Shown here: in pieces, positions 33,719 through 43,053 of the stretch | How positions within the stretch are numbered: position 1 is the stretch's first letter | How the letters are laid out: each line of letters starts with the position of its first letter | Assembly: GCA_947170265.1 (NCBI GenBank) | Contig: CAMVSV010000006.1 | Span: 1-64,000 of the forward strand | DNA: 64,000 nt | DNA from: an uncultured Prevotella sp. | Lineage (GTDB): Bacteria; Bacteroidota; Bacteroidia; Bacteroidales; Bacteroidaceae | Reading direction: 5' to 3' | Program-made: the position numbers and the translations under genes | The notes under the pieces: model-generated | What the model saw: the letters and a program-made list of their open reading frames with translations, nothing else | Told to the model about the DNA's origin: nothing | Databases searched by the model: none

Positions 33719-34807
33719 TTACCGGTTGATGATTTTTGTTTTCAGCGCATTGACTATCTCTTCCGGGTCTGGAACGATGCCTCCAAGTCGTCCGAAGTGT
33801 TTCACGGGCACGGCACCGTTGATGGCGAGTTTCACGTCTTCCACCATCTGTCCGGCATTGATTTCTGCCACGAGCACTCCTTTCTTACCCTGTGCCATTT
33901 CCTTGATTTGCTTCTCCGGGAAGGGCCATAGCGTTATAGGTCGGAACAGTCCCACCTTTATTCCTTCTTCCCTTGCTAGTTCAATGGCTTTCTCTGCTAT
34001 TCGTGCTGCGCTGCCGAATGCCACTATCATGCAGTCGGCATCGTCCATCTGCTGTGTCTCATAGCGTACCTCGTTGTCTCTGATGGTCTGGTATTTCTCC
34101 TGCAGGTGCAGGTTTCTGCTTTCCATGACCTCGGGTTTGAGTTCGAGCGACGTCATGATGTTTGGTTGTCTGTCTTTCGTGCGTCCAGTTGTTGCCCATG
34201 GGCATTCCTTTATAATCTGTTCAGCTGTACGGCGCGGTTTCTGTTCTGGCAGCACCACCTTCTCCATCATCTGTCCTATCACTCCGTCGCTGAGTATCAT
34301 GGCGGGGTTTCGGTACTTGAAGGCGAGCTCAAAGGCGAGGTCCATGAAGTCAGCCATCTCCTGCACCGAGTTTGGAGCAAGCGTAATCACATAGTAGTCG
34401 CCGTTGCCTCCGCCTCGTGTGGCTTGGAAGTAGTCGCTCTGTGAGGGTTGTATGGTGCCCAGTCCGGGACCTCCACGCTGCACGTTGACAAACACTCCCG
34501 GTATCTCGGCTCCAGCCATATAGGCTATACCCTCCTGCATGAGGGCTATGCCTGGGCTCGACGATGAGGTGAACACCCTCTTTCCGGCTCCTGCCCCACC
34601 GTAAATCATGTTTATCGATGCCACTTCGCTCTCTGCCTGCAGCACCACCATGCCTGTTGTCTCCCATGGCTTGAGCAATGCGAGTGTCTCAAGCACTTCA
34701 CTCTGTGGGGTTATGGGGTATCCGAAATATCCGTCGGCACCGCATCGTATGGCAGCATAGGCTATCGCCTCGTTGCCTTTCATCAGTCTCACATCTTTTT
34801 CTGCCAT
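33719..34807 (-). CDS. vorB: 2-oxoacid:ferredoxin oxidoreductase, alpha subunit (VorB/KorA type)
   Basis: 362 residues: LMKGNEAIAYAAIRCGADGYFGYPITPQSEVLETLA, then VVLQAESEVASINMIYGGAGAGKRVFTSSSSPGIALMQEGIAYMAGAEIP and VNVQRGGPGLGTIQPSQSDYFQATRGGGNGDYY. Bacteroidota proteins of this length and start are usually named VorB, acting on 3-methyl-2-oxobutanoate (branched-chain acyl-CoA formation); 2-oxoglutarate is the main alternative. The reaction makes acyl-CoA, CO2 and reduced ferredoxin, and can run backwards. The gene starts 1 base after the ferredoxin gene ends. Confidence 0.87.
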   Translation of the reverse strand: MAEKDVRLMKGNEAIAYAAIRCGADGYFGYPITPQSEVLETLALLKPWETTGMVVLQAESEVASINMIYGGAGAGKRVFTSSSSPGIALMQEGIAYMAGAEIPGVFVNVQRGGPGLGTIQPSQSDYFQATRGGGNGDYYVITLAPNSVQEMADFMDLAFELAFKYRNPAMILSDGVIGQMMEKVVLPEQKPRRTAEQIIKECPWATTGRTKDRQPNIMTSLELKPEVMESRNLHLQEKYQTIRDNEVRYETQQMDDADCMIVAFGSAARIAEKAIELAREEGIKVGLFRPITLWPFPEKQIKEMAQGKKGVLVAEINAGQMVEDVKLAINGAVPVKHFGRLGGIVPDPEEIVNALKTKIINR

Positions 34808-34808
34808 G

Positions 34809-35042
34809 CTATTCCTCCACTTTCTTTCTATAAACTGTTATACATCCATCCGGACATACTATCGCACATGAGGTGCATCCTGTGCAGAGCTCTGCCATTG
34901 CAGGCTCCACATAGGGGTATCCGTGTACGTTTACTTTCTTCTGTGCCAATGCTATGACCTTTTGCGGACATGCCACTATGCACAGCTGGCATCCCTTGCA
35001 TCGGTCGGTGTTTACCACGATGGCACCTTTCATCTTTGCCAT
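34809..35042 (-). CDS. 2-oxoacid:ferredoxin oxidoreductase, ferredoxin subunit
   Basis: 77 residues with two four-cysteine 4Fe-4S motifs: CKGCQLCIVACPQ and CTGCTSCAIVCPDG. It is the electron-carrying delta subunit of the complex encoded by the next three genes; all four genes are packed with gaps of 1-21 bases. The same strand's TPR gene ends 81 bases upstream. Confidence 0.92.
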   Translation of the reverse strand: MAKMKGAIVVNTDRCKGCQLCIVACPQKVIALAQKKVNVHGYPYVEPAMAELCTGCTSCAIVCPDGCITVYRKKVEE

Positions 35043-35123
35043 AAGCTTATAATGTTTAATAAAACTACCTTCAAGACTACGGATAAGGTATACGAGGGGC
35101 TATGCTCCACTGTAACTTCGCCA

Positions 35124-35303
35124 TCAAGGGTTGTAAGCATCCTTGTGATAGAAGTTCAGTATGTCTTCGAGCATCTGCTTTGCTTCCACGGCGGGCGACT
35201 GTGCATCAAGGGCTATGGCTTCCATGTAGCAGTCCAGCGCATGCTGCCAGTCACTCTTTCGCCGATATTCATTGCCTTTCCTATACCATTCTTCGCTTGT
35301 CAT
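35124..35303 (-). CDS. Small TPR-like protein
   Basis: 59 residues, shorter than the usual open-reading-frame cut-off: MTSEEWYRKGNEYRRKSDWQ, then HALDCYMEAIALDAQSPAVEA, and KQMLEDILNFYHKDAYNP-stop. It matches one and a half tetratricopeptide repeats (W/Y-xx-G-N-x-Y, then A-xx-xY-xxAIxLD). It begins 16 bases after folD and ends 81 bases before the ferredoxin subunit. The same order (small TPR gene before this oxidoreductase operon) is familiar to me from other Bacteroidota, which suggests an assembly or partner role, but that is inference. Confidence 0.75.
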   Translation of the reverse strand: MTSEEWYRKGNEYRRKSDWQHALDCYMEAIALDAQSPAVEAKQMLEDILNFYHKDAYNP

Positions 35304-35319
35304 TATCTTTATATGGGGT

Positions 35320-36198
35320 TTATTTGTAGAATTCTTTCTTGCCTGCCGAGAGGGTGTTCTTCATCAGTGAGCAGATGGTCATCGGTCCCACTCCTCCGGG
35401 CACGGGTGTGATGAAGCTGCACTTAGGTGCCACCTCGTCAAACTTCACGTCACCATTCAGACGGAAACCGCTCTTGCGGCTACTGTCAGGCACTCTTGTT
35501 GTGCCTACGTCTATTATCACCGCACCGTCTTTCACCATGTCTGCCGTGACAAAGTCAGGACGACCAATAGCTGCTATTATGATGTCAGCCTCCCGGCATT
35601 CCTTCTTCAGGTCTTTGGAACGGCTGTGGCACACCGTCACAGTGGCATCACCATATTGTTTCTGCATCATGAGCTGTGCCATGGGCTTGCCAACGATGTT
35701 CGAGCGTCCGAGCACCACACATTTCTTTCCACTTGTCTGTATGTTGTAGTGGCGCAACAGGGTGAGTATTCCCAGTGGTGTTGCAGAGATGAAGCAAGGC
35801 AGACCTATTGCCATGCGTCCCACATTCACTGGATGGAAGCCGTCAACGTCTTTCCTATAGTCTATGGCTTCAATGATTTTCTGCTCGTCAATGTGCTTGG
35901 GCAGTGGCAGCTGCACTATAAATCCGTCAACATCGTCGTCGCGGTTGAGCTTGTCGACGCAAGCGAGGAGCTCCTCCTCGGTAATGTCGGCTTCATAACG
36001 AATGAGTGTGGACTTGAAGCCACACTGCTCGCATGCTATCACTTTGTTTTTCACATACGTCTCTGACCCTCCGTCGTGTCCCACGAGCACAGCGGCGAGG
36101 TGTGGTCGTTTACCTCCTGCTTCTACAATGCTTTTCACCTCTGCGGCAATCTCGGCTTTGATAGCTGTTGCCGTTGCTTTTCCGTCGATTATCTGCAT
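35320..36198 (-). CDS. folD: Methylene-THF dehydrogenase / cyclohydrolase FolD
   Basis: 292-residue cytoplasmic bifunctional enzyme interconverting 5,10-methylene-, methenyl- and 10-formyl-tetrahydrofolate. Catalytic region [17 protein letters not shown] (Lys in Y-x-x-x-K), [35 protein letters not shown], then the NADP site [18 protein letters not shown] and VIDVGTTRV, and [18 protein letters not shown]. Normal length. 25 bases after ffh and 16 before the TPR gene, so ffh-folD-TPR may share a transcript. Confidence 0.95.
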   Translation of the reverse strand: MQIIDGKATATAIKAEIAAEVKSIVEAGGKRPHLAAVLVGHDGGSETYVKNKVIACEQCGFKSTLIRYEADITEEELLACVDKLNRDDDVDGFIVQLPLPKHIDEQKIIEAIDYRKDVDGFHPVNVGRMAIGLPCFISATPLGILTLLRHYNIQTSGKKCVVLGRSNIVGKPMAQLMMQKQYGDATVTVCHSRSKDLKKECREADIIIAAIGRPDFVTADMVKDGAVIIDVGTTRVPDSSRKSGFRLNGDVKFDEVAPKCSFITPVPGGVGPMTICSLMKNTLSAGKKEFYK

Positions 36199-36223
36199 TC
36201 TTCCTGTATTTTGTGTTTCGTTG

Positions 36224-37567
36224 TTACATCTTCGGCATCTTTGGCATGCCCTTCATTCCACGCATCATGTTTGCCATGCCTGCTCCCGTTACCATCTTCA
36301 TCATCTTGCGAGTCTGGTCGAACTGCTTTATCAGCCTGTTCACCTCCTGAATGTTGGTGCCCGAGCCTTTGGCTATGCGCTGTCTGCGGCTGGTATTGAG
36401 TATCTCCGGATGCGAACGTTCCTTTGGTGTCATGCTCTGTATGATAGCTTCAATGCCCTTGAAGGCATCGTCGTCTATGTCTATGTCTCTTATGGCTTTG
36501 CCCACACCAGGAATCATTGCAGCGAGGTCTTTCAGGTTACCCATCTTCTTGATCTGCTGTATCTGGTTCATGAAGTCGTTGAAGTCGAACTGGTTTTTCT
36601 GTATCTTCTTCTGCAGGCGGCGTGCCTCTTCCTCGTCAAACTGTTCCTGTGCCCTTTCCACGAGCGACACCACGTCGCCCATGCCGAGAATACGGTCTGC
36701 CATACGCGTGGGATGGAACACATCTATAGCCTCCATCTTCTCGCCGGTACCAATGAACTTTATAGGCTTTGTCACCACGGTGCGTATGCTCAGGGCAGCA
36801 CCACCACGAGTATCACCATCGAGTTTGGTGAGCACCACGCCGTCGAAGTCGAGACGGTCGTTAAACTCCTTGGCGGTGTTCACGGCATCCTGACCTGTCA
36901 TGGAGTCTACCACGAAGAGTGTCTCATCGGGATGAATGTGATTTTTAAGACTTTCTATCTCATTCATCATCTCCTCGTCAACAGCCAGTCGACCGGCGGT
37001 ATCGATAATCACCACGTTGTAGCCTTTTACCTTGGCTTCCTGCAGGGCATGGTCGGCAATCTCGTTCACGTTCTTGCTCTCAGGCTCGGAATACACTGGA
37101 ACGCCAATCTGTTCGCCCACCACATGAAGCTGCTGTATGGCAGCCGGACGATAAACATCGCATGCCACAAGCAGCGGATTCTTCTTCTGTTTGTTCTTGA
37201 GCATGTTGGCAAGCTTGCCGCTGAAGGTGGTCTTACCCGAGCCCTGCAGTCCCGACATGAGCACCACCGAGGGTTTGCCTTCGAGTTTCAGCTCCACAGC
37301 CTCGCCACCCATGAGCTCTGCCAGCTCATCGTGTACGAGCTTCACCATAAGCTGTCCGGGCTTGATGGCAGTGAGCACGTTCATGCCCAAGGCTTTCTGC
37401 TTCACAGTGTCGGTAAAGCTCTTAGCCACTTTATAGTTAACGTCGGCATCCAGCAGTGCGCGCCTTACGTCTTTGAGAGTCTCTGCTACGTTTATCTCCG
37501 TGATTTTTCCTTCACCCTTGAGTATCTTGAAGGATCTCTCTAATCTATCACTAAGGTTCTCAAACAT
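36224..37567 (-). CDS. ffh: Signal recognition particle protein Ffh
   Basis: 447-residue GTPase that binds signal peptides and the 4.5S RNA and hands ribosomes to FtsY. N domain (1-90), G domain with [16 protein letters not shown] (P-loop), [37 protein letters not shown], and the Met-rich M domain (about 300-447) with [23 protein letters not shown] and the tail [18 protein letters not shown]. The minus-strand box TAACTTTG at 37637-37644 is the likely -7 element, about 70 bases before the ATG. Confidence 0.96.
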   Translation of the reverse strand: MFENLSDRLERSFKILKGEGKITEINVAETLKDVRRALLDADVNYKVAKSFTDTVKQKALGMNVLTAIKPGQLMVKLVHDELAELMGGEAVELKLEGKPSVVLMSGLQGSGKTTFSGKLANMLKNKQKKNPLLVACDVYRPAAIQQLHVVGEQIGVPVYSEPESKNVNEIADHALQEAKVKGYNVVIIDTAGRLAVDEEMMNEIESLKNHIHPDETLFVVDSMTGQDAVNTAKEFNDRLDFDGVVLTKLDGDTRGGAALSIRTVVTKPIKFIGTGEKMEAIDVFHPTRMADRILGMGDVVSLVERAQEQFDEEEARRLQKKIQKNQFDFNDFMNQIQQIKKMGNLKDLAAMIPGVGKAIRDIDIDDDAFKGIEAIIQSMTPKERSHPEILNTSRRQRIAKGSGTNIQEVNRLIKQFDQTRKMMKMVTGAGMANMMRGMKGMPKMPKM

Positions 37568-37946
37568 TGTTTGCTTTGTATTTGTTGTTTGTTCTTTATT
37601 CGCCTATGCCCAGACTCCTGAGCTCTAATCAGGGTGCAAAGTTAGTGAAAATCATGCTATTATTACCACAAAAAAACCGTTAATTTTATAAATATGGTGG
37701 AGGTGTAGTACAATGATTGCCCATCAAAGCTCATCATCAAGCTCAGGAGCACCGTCCAATACTGCCGTTTATTTCCATTACTTGTAAAAAACAAGCACTC
37801 CAGCATGTTCAAAACATTACAGAAAAAGCCACCGACAAGCCGTTAAAACATGTTTCTTAATCGCAAAAATCATTATTTCTTTTGCATGTTTACAAAATAT
37901 CCTTATCTTCGCACCGTTAAGATTTTGAATCATTGTCTAAAGAAAG
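37568..37946. promoter_or_regulatory. Divergent intergenic region with promoters
   Basis: 379 bases without a gene. On the plus strand TTTG (37881-37884), 19 bases and TATCTTCG (37904-37911) make a promoter for the GYF-like gene. On the minus strand TAACTTTG (37637-37644) serves ffh. The middle contains nothing I recognise. Confidence 0.6.
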
Positions 37947-38834
37947 ATGGAATACTACATCAGCATTCAAAACGAAAAACGCGGTCCCTATAGCATAGAA
38001 GAGCTGCGTACAAGAGGCATAGGAACGGAAACGCTCGTAAGCACCGACGGAACTCAGTGGACTCCGGCATGGCAGATTGACGAGCTCAGAGAGCTGTTCA
38101 ACGCAAACAAGAACGGAAGCGTTGACGCTGACACCAGCAAAACGGCAAACGAAGGAGAGACTGTGCCACCCGAAATGGGAGATTACCGTTCTGCAGAACA
38201 AGCAGACCATAGATATAGCCCCATTGCCGTGGAGCCCATCAAGCCGGAAAAGAAGCGGTCCAACTTTGGCGGATGCATACTCGGACTGCTCATAGTGGCT
38301 ATAGTAGGGGCTACGATGGTGTTTACCTGTCCCAATGAACAAGCTCACAAAGCCAAGCTCTCAGAGCTTGTAAACAACTCCATGGACGAGGTGATGGGAA
38401 GAAACTCACCCTCCGATGGAGACCTATTGGTCAAAGGTCTGCAAATGGTTGGCGGCTTATTGTTCAACAAGGTAGCTGATACCGCCATTGACAACATGGT
38501 GAGCGTGGACAACTATTTCGTTTGTTCCCTCGGAAGAGTACACTACGACAGCAAGGACCACATTGTGTCGCTCGGACTGCTGGGCCACATCTTCACCATC
38601 AACCAGGAAGACATGACCAAAGCCGTGGAGAAATACTATCTTGACTTCCAAAGCAAGGCCGAGACAAAGGTGAAGGATGAGATAAAAGAGAACGTGGTTG
38701 ACCCAATGAAAAACGCCATAAAGGACGCATTGGGAGGTATCATTGGCGAAATAACGGGTAGCAGCGACGACGATGCCGACAACGACAATATCACCGACAA
38801 CTACGGCAGCGGCGACAATGACTCAGAAGAATAG
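37947..38834 (+). CDS. GYF_2/DUF4339-domain membrane protein
   Basis: 295 residues. The first 50 residues are a GYF_2 (DUF4339) domain: YYISIQNEKRGPYSIEELRTRGIGTETLVSTDGTQWTPAWQIDELRELF, a fold that binds proline-rich or other short peptides. A Pro/Lys stretch and one membrane helix follow (GCILGLLIVAIVGATMVFTC, near 110-130). The rest lies on the far side: a helical part with SELVNNSMDEVMGR and ADTAIDNMVSVDNYFVCSLGRVHYDSKDHIVSLGLLGHIFT, ending in an acidic Asp/Asn tail. This pattern is frequent in Bacteroidota and its role unknown. Its end overlaps the convergent nuclease-fold gene by 12 bases. Confidence 0.8.
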   Translation: MEYYISIQNEKRGPYSIEELRTRGIGTETLVSTDGTQWTPAWQIDELRELFNANKNGSVDADTSKTANEGETVPPEMGDYRSAEQADHRYSPIAVEPIKPEKKRSNFGGCILGLLIVAIVGATMVFTCPNEQAHKAKLSELVNNSMDEVMGRNSPSDGDLLVKGLQMVGGLLFNKVADTAIDNMVSVDNYFVCSLGRVHYDSKDHIVSLGLLGHIFTINQEDMTKAVEKYYLDFQSKAETKVKDEIKENVVDPMKNAIKDALGGIIGEITGSSDDDADNDNITDNYGSGDNDSEE

Positions 38835-39809
38835 CCTGAGCACCAAAGGCAGATGGTCGCTGTATCCATTGAGATAACGCGGACCAAGATAATTGCGGCG
38901 GGGTTTCACTCCGCCGTATTTCGTATCCTCCTCAAGGAGAAAAGCAGCATCGTTTATGTAGCACTCCTTAGCGACCTCAGCCAACGACGGTGACAGGAAG
39001 ATATGGTCAAGGCTGCCCCACTCTCCCTGATAGCGGTAGGTAGCTTTGGCACCGTGAGTGCCGGTAGCATTCTTGCTCACGTTTACCAACCCATGCTGTT
39101 CGAGCTGCACGAGTGCTGGTGAAGAATGGTAGTCGTTGAAATCGCCCACGACAATGATGCGGGCATCGCCACACAAGCCATGCAGCGAGTCTACGGCATG
39201 GCACAGGCGGTCAGCCACCTGACGGCGGAAAGGCCGCGACGCCTTCTCGCCACCGCTACGGCTCGGAGCATGAACCACAAACACATGGAGCGTGTCGCCC
39301 GAGACCGTCTCTCCCTCCACATAGAGAATGTCACGGGTGGGACGCATGTCGCGCACCAAAGGCACCCGTAGAGCCTCCTGACGTATCGGACGGAAGGAGA
39401 AAGGGGAATATAACAGCCCCACATCCACACCGCGCTCGTCGGGCGACTGGGTCACAATGTACTCATATCTTGCATTTCTGAGCAACGAGCGCTTGGTAAG
39501 GTCGCGCATCACCGTGTCGTTTTCCACCTCACAGAGAGCCACCATGTCGGGCAAGGTCCACTGCCTGTCTCCAGCCTTCTGCTCTCCACACGACAATATG
39601 GTCTGCCCCAGACGGTTGAGCTTGCGCCAATAGCGCTTGCGAGTCCAGTGGTAACTGCCATCAGGCAGAAACTCATGGTCGTCTTTCAGAGTGTCGTGGT
39701 CGGTATCGAAGAGGTTCTCCACGTTGAGTTCCACCACTGTGAACACCTCGCGCTGTGCACAAACAACGAAAGGCATCAGCGACAGCCATGCCGTCGCAAT
39801 GCCTTTCAT
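38823..39809 (-). CDS. Secreted endonuclease/exonuclease/phosphatase-fold protein
   Basis: 328 residues from ATG 39809, which gives the signal peptide MKGIATAWLSLMPFVVCA/QR; the earlier ATG at 39836 adds nine residues. EEP-fold motifs: VVELNVENLFDTDHD (Asn and acidic metal residue), MVALCEVEND (Glu), VHAPSRSGGEKASRPFR, VVGDFNDYHSSPAL (Asp-x-Asn), DHIFLSPSL and the final GYSDHLPLVLRL (Asp-His). All residues of the DNase I-like active site are present, so it should be an active phosphodiesterase or nuclease outside the cytoplasm. Substrate unknown: extracellular DNA, or phospho-compounds. Confidence 0.85.
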   Translation of the reverse strand: MKGIATAWLSLMPFVVCAQREVFTVVELNVENLFDTDHDTLKDDHEFLPDGSYHWTRKRYWRKLNRLGQTILSCGEQKAGDRQWTLPDMVALCEVENDTVMRDLTKRSLLRNARYEYIVTQSPDERGVDVGLLYSPFSFRPIRQEALRVPLVRDMRPTRDILYVEGETVSGDTLHVFVVHAPSRSGGEKASRPFRRQVADRLCHAVDSLHGLCGDARIIVVGDFNDYHSSPALVQLEQHGLVNVSKNATGTHGAKATYRYQGEWGSLDHIFLSPSLAEVAKECYINDAAFLLEEDTKYGGVKPRRNYLGPRYLNGYSDHLPLVLRLFF

Positions 39810-39869
39810 TATTATTGTGATGTGTCTGCGCTCCATAGATGTGTGCTAATATACCGGTCTGCGATGCCG

Positions 39870-40664
39870 TCACCGTTTTATCTCGATGTCGCGACGCACA
39901 TTGTCGCGTATCTTCTTCAGATAGCCCTTCATGCCCTCAGCGTCCTTGTTGTCGATGATTTCAAGCAGCTCCTTGAGCTCTGTGCGTATCTGCGACACCT
40001 GGTCGTGGGTATATGGGTTGAAGAGTATTTCCTGAAGGAGATAGTCGTCTTCGTTGAGCACACCCTTGGCTATTCGCATGTGACGCTTGAAAGTTGTACC
40101 CGGTGCGTCCTGATGCTTCATTACCGCAGCAAACACGAAGGTCGACACGAAAGGTATCGACAGCGAGTAAGCCACGGTCTTGTCATGCTCCTCAAAGGAA
40201 TACTCGTAAATGTTGAGTCCGAGGCGGCTGTAGAGGTCTTTGAAGAAAATCCGTCCCATGTAGTCGCCCTCGGTGATGATGATAGCATTTTCCTCTGAGA
40301 GCTGGTTGAGGTTGGCAAAAGTGGGACCGAACATCGGGTGAGTGGAGACGAAAGGTCGTCCTGTCTGCTCATACCACTCCTTCAGTCCTGTCTTCACCGA
40401 TGCAATATCGCTTATTATGCACTCCTTTGGCAGGTAAGGGAGCATCTCCTCAAATGCCGAGATGGTGTATTTCACCGTGACGGCATTAATCACGAGTTCA
40501 GGTCGGAACTCCTTCACCTCCTCAAACTTCTGGAAGCGCTGACAGTTGTAGGTGAACCTGAGGCGGCGTGGGTCTTTCTCAAACACCGCCACCTCGTGGT
40601 CAAAGCTTAGCAGGTCGATGAAGAAGCTTCCCATCTTGCCTGCTCCCATTATAAGTATTCTCAT
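39870..40664 (-). CDS. tyrA: Prephenate dehydrogenase
   Basis: 264-residue NAD(P)-dependent enzyme making 4-hydroxyphenylpyruvate for tyrosine. N-terminal Rossmann motif MRILIMGAGKMGSFFIDLLSFDHEVAVFEKD; then ISDIASVKTGLKEW and STHPMFGPTFANLNQLSEENAII, with the His-Pro-Met-Phe-Gly-Pro motif at the catalytic site. Helical C-terminal domain. No chorismate mutase or ACT domain. Last gene of the aromatic operon, 75 bases after the DAHP synthase/chorismate mutase gene. Confidence 0.92.
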   Translation of the reverse strand: MRILIMGAGKMGSFFIDLLSFDHEVAVFEKDPRRLRFTYNCQRFQKFEEVKEFRPELVINAVTVKYTISAFEEMLPYLPKECIISDIASVKTGLKEWYEQTGRPFVSTHPMFGPTFANLNQLSEENAIIITEGDYMGRIFFKDLYSRLGLNIYEYSFEEHDKTVAYSLSIPFVSTFVFAAVMKHQDAPGTTFKRHMRIAKGVLNEDDYLLQEILFNPYTHDQVSQIRTELKELLEIIDNKDAEGMKGYLKKIRDNVRRDIEIKR

Positions 40665-40739
40665 TGCCTTTGTCTTTTCTGATAGTTACAGTTGCCATAG
40701 AAGCCATCGTATCTGTGATAACTATGGCAACCATGCTAT

Positions 40740-41804
40740 CTATTTATTTATGATGTCGAGCTGCTGGCGCACACTCTCCTTGTGTATCACCTCAAAAATG
40801 CTCTTCACGCTCTCAGCAGAGATGCCGCAGAGTGCTCCTTGTGCCCCGCGCTTGTCGAGTATCTCGCTGTAGCGGCTGGTCTGCAGCACGGTCATGTTGT
40901 TTTCTTTCTTGTACTGACCAATCTCACGGCATACACGCATACGCTTGGCAAGCATGTTCATCAGCTCATTGTCAATCTCGTCGATCTGCTTTCTGAGGTT
41001 CTGTATGCCTTCCACGGTGCTGGCATGATCGCGAATGACAAGCAGCGAGAGTATGTAGTCGAGCACTTCAGGTGTTACCTGCTGCTTGGCATCGCTCCAA
41101 GCCTCGTCGGGAGAGCAGTGACTCTCTACTATCAAGCCTTCGAAGCCAAGGTCCATGGCCTGCTGGCACAGCGGGGCAATGAGTTCGCGACGCCCACCGA
41201 TATGGCTTGGGTCGTTGATGATAGGAAGGTTTGGTATGCGTCGTTTCAGCTCAATGGGTATCTGCCACATGGGCAGGTTGCGATATATTTTCTTGTCGAA
41301 GCTTGAGAAACCGCGATGGATGGCTCCAAGACGCTTGATGCCAGCCTGGTTGATGCGCTCAAGGGCTCCTATCCACAATTCAAGGTCGGGGTTTACTGGG
41401 TTTTTCACGAGCACCGGCACGTCAACACCTTTCAAAGAGTCGGCGAGAGCCTGCATGGCAAAGGGGTTCGCCGAGGTACGCGCGCCAATCCACAGAATGT
41501 CGACATCGTATTTCAGGGCAAGTTCCACATGCTCGGGAGTAGCTACTTCGGTAGACACGAGCATTCCTGTCTCCTTCTTCACGCGCTGGAGCCATGGCAG
41601 TGCTTTCTCTCCGTTGCCTTCGAAGCCTCCGGGCTTGGTGCGTGGCTTCCACACTCCAGCCCTGAAGTTGTGGCATCCTTTCATGGCGAGCTGCTGGGCT
41701 GTCTCCATCACTTGTTCTTCTGTCTCTGCTGAGCACGGTCCAGCTATAACTATTGGTCGTTGGTTGTCGCTGGGAATGTTGAGGGGTTCTAATTCAAGTT
41801 CCAT
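40740..41804 (-). CDS. DAHP synthase / chorismate mutase fusion
   Basis: 354 residues. Residues about 10-260 are a type I-beta 3-deoxy-7-phosphoheptulonate synthase: IAGPCSAETEEQVMETA, FRAGVWKPRTKPGGFEG, VSTEVATPEHVE, WIGARTSANPFAMQALA, VLVKNPVNPD, IHRGFSS and INDPSHIGGRRE. Residues about 268-354 are an AroQ-type chorismate mutase (LRKQIDEIDNELMNMLAKRMRVCREIGQYKKENN). The fusion couples the first step of aromatic synthesis to the Phe/Tyr branch, so the mutase probably also acts as a sensor for prephenate-type feedback, as known for this kind of fusion. Confidence 0.93.
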   Translation of the reverse strand: MELELEPLNIPSDNQRPIVIAGPCSAETEEQVMETAQQLAMKGCHNFRAGVWKPRTKPGGFEGNGEKALPWLQRVKKETGMLVSTEVATPEHVELALKYDVDILWIGARTSANPFAMQALADSLKGVDVPVLVKNPVNPDLELWIGALERINQAGIKRLGAIHRGFSSFDKKIYRNLPMWQIPIELKRRIPNLPIINDPSHIGGRRELIAPLCQQAMDLGFEGLIVESHCSPDEAWSDAKQQVTPEVLDYILSLLVIRDHASTVEGIQNLRKQIDEIDNELMNMLAKRMRVCREIGQYKKENNMTVLQTSRYSEILDKRGAQGALCGISAESVKSIFEVIHKESVRQQLDIINK

Positions 41805-41877
41805 ATCTTTTGTTTTTGTTGTTGATTATTCTATGTTTGCTGTTTTGTTGGTACAATGGTCTCTGGGGTTCGGTGTG

Positions 41878-43053
41878 TCATTGCTGAAACACAGCCTTTA
41901 TTCTGTCGAGGGCTTCCTCTATCTTTTCTTTCTTTGCACAGAGTGAGATGCGTATGTATCGGCTGCCGTTGGTGCCGAAGATAAATCCCGGGGTTATGAA
42001 CACCCGTGCCTCATGGAGCACCCGTTCGGTGAGTTGCTCCACATTGTCGTAGCTCTCTGGGATTTTTCCCCATAGAAACATTCCCACCTGTTGAGGGTCA
42101 TAGGTGCAGTTGAGCGTCCTCATTATTTCCTCTGCCACGTTGCGGCGCTCGCGATAGGTCTGGATGTTGGCTTGCCTGTGCCACTCTTCATCGTTGGTGG
42201 TGAGAGCCTCGGCGGCAGCAAGCTGCAGTCCGCGGAAAGTACCGGAGTCAATGTTTGACTTCACTTTCATTATCCACGAGATGAATGTGGGGTTGGTGAT
42301 ACACATTCCCACGCGCCATCCCGGCATGTTGTGACTCTTCGACATTGAGTTGAACTCTATGCAGCAGTCCTTGGCACCTTCAATCTGCATTATCGAGAGT
42401 CGCTCCTCATTCAGTATGAACGAATAGGGATTGTCGTTGACCACCACAATGGAGTGTTTCCTTGCAAAGTCCACGAGTTTCTGATAGGTGCTGCGCTGTG
42501 CTGCACCACCCGTGGGCATGTTGGGATAGTTTGTCCACATGAGTTTCACCCTACTCAGATCCATCTTCTCCAAGGCTTCAAAGTCGGGTTGCCATGAGTT
42601 GTCCTCCCTGAGGTCGTAGTTCACAACCTCTGCTCCGAGCAGCGTGGATAGTGAAGTGTAGGTGGGATAGCCGGGGTTGGGCACGAGCACCTGGTCGCCG
42701 GGGTTCACAAAGGCGAGCGTCACATGGAGTATGCCCTCCTTCGAGCCGATGAGCGGCAGCACCTCTTGGTTGCCGTCAATGTCTACTCCATACCATTTCT
42801 TGTAGAAGGCTGCCATGGCATGACGCAGCTCTGGCGTTCCCATGGTGGGCTGGTAGCCGTGGGCATCAGGCATGGCTGCCACTTCGCAGAGTTTCTTCAC
42901 CGTTTGTGGCGAAGGTGGCATGTCGGGGCTTCCTATGGCGAGGCTTATGATGTCGAGTCCTTCGCTGTTGAGCTTTGCCACTTCTTTCAGTTTGCGTGAG
43001 AAATAGTATTCCTGCACGTTGTCAAGGCGGTTTGCCGGTCTAACATTCTTCAT
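41878..43053 (-). CDS. Class I/II aminotransferase of the aromatic operon
   Basis: 391-residue pyridoxal-phosphate enzyme: ISLAIGSPDMPPSPQTVKKL, GTPELRHAMAAFYKKWYGV, VLVPNPGYPTYTSLSTLLGAEVV, WTNYPNMPTGG (Asn/Pro), VVNDNPYSFIL (Asp), and SMSKSHNMPGWRVGM with the cofactor-binding Lys. C-terminal Arg for the carboxylate in GSRYIRISLCAKKE. Set between pheA and the DAHP synthase gene and overlapping pheA by 14 bases, it most likely makes phenylalanine and tyrosine from their keto acids, or the equivalent step on prephenate (arogenate route). Confidence 0.9.
   Translation of the reverse strand: MKNVRPANRLDNVQEYYFSRKLKEVAKLNSEGLDIISLAIGSPDMPPSPQTVKKLCEVAAMPDAHGYQPTMGTPELRHAMAAFYKKWYGVDIDGNQEVLPLIGSKEGILHVTLAFVNPGDQVLVPNPGYPTYTSLSTLLGAEVVNYDLREDNSWQPDFEALEKMDLSRVKLMWTNYPNMPTGGAAQRSTYQKLVDFARKHSIVVVNDNPYSFILNEERLSIMQIEGAKDCCIEFNSMSKSHNMPGWRVGMCITNPTFISWIMKVKSNIDSGTFRGLQLAAAEALTTNDEEWHRQANIQTYRERRNVAEEIMRTLNCTYDPQQVGMFLWGKIPESYDNVEQLTERVLHEARVFITPGFIFGTNGSRYIRISLCAKKEKIEEALDRIKAVFQQ

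Noticed and set aside
36002..37543. 513-codon frame antisense to ffh and folD
   Set aside because: Mirror frame of strongly biased coding sequence; it overlaps two certain housekeeping genes and shows no domain, signal or membrane pattern.
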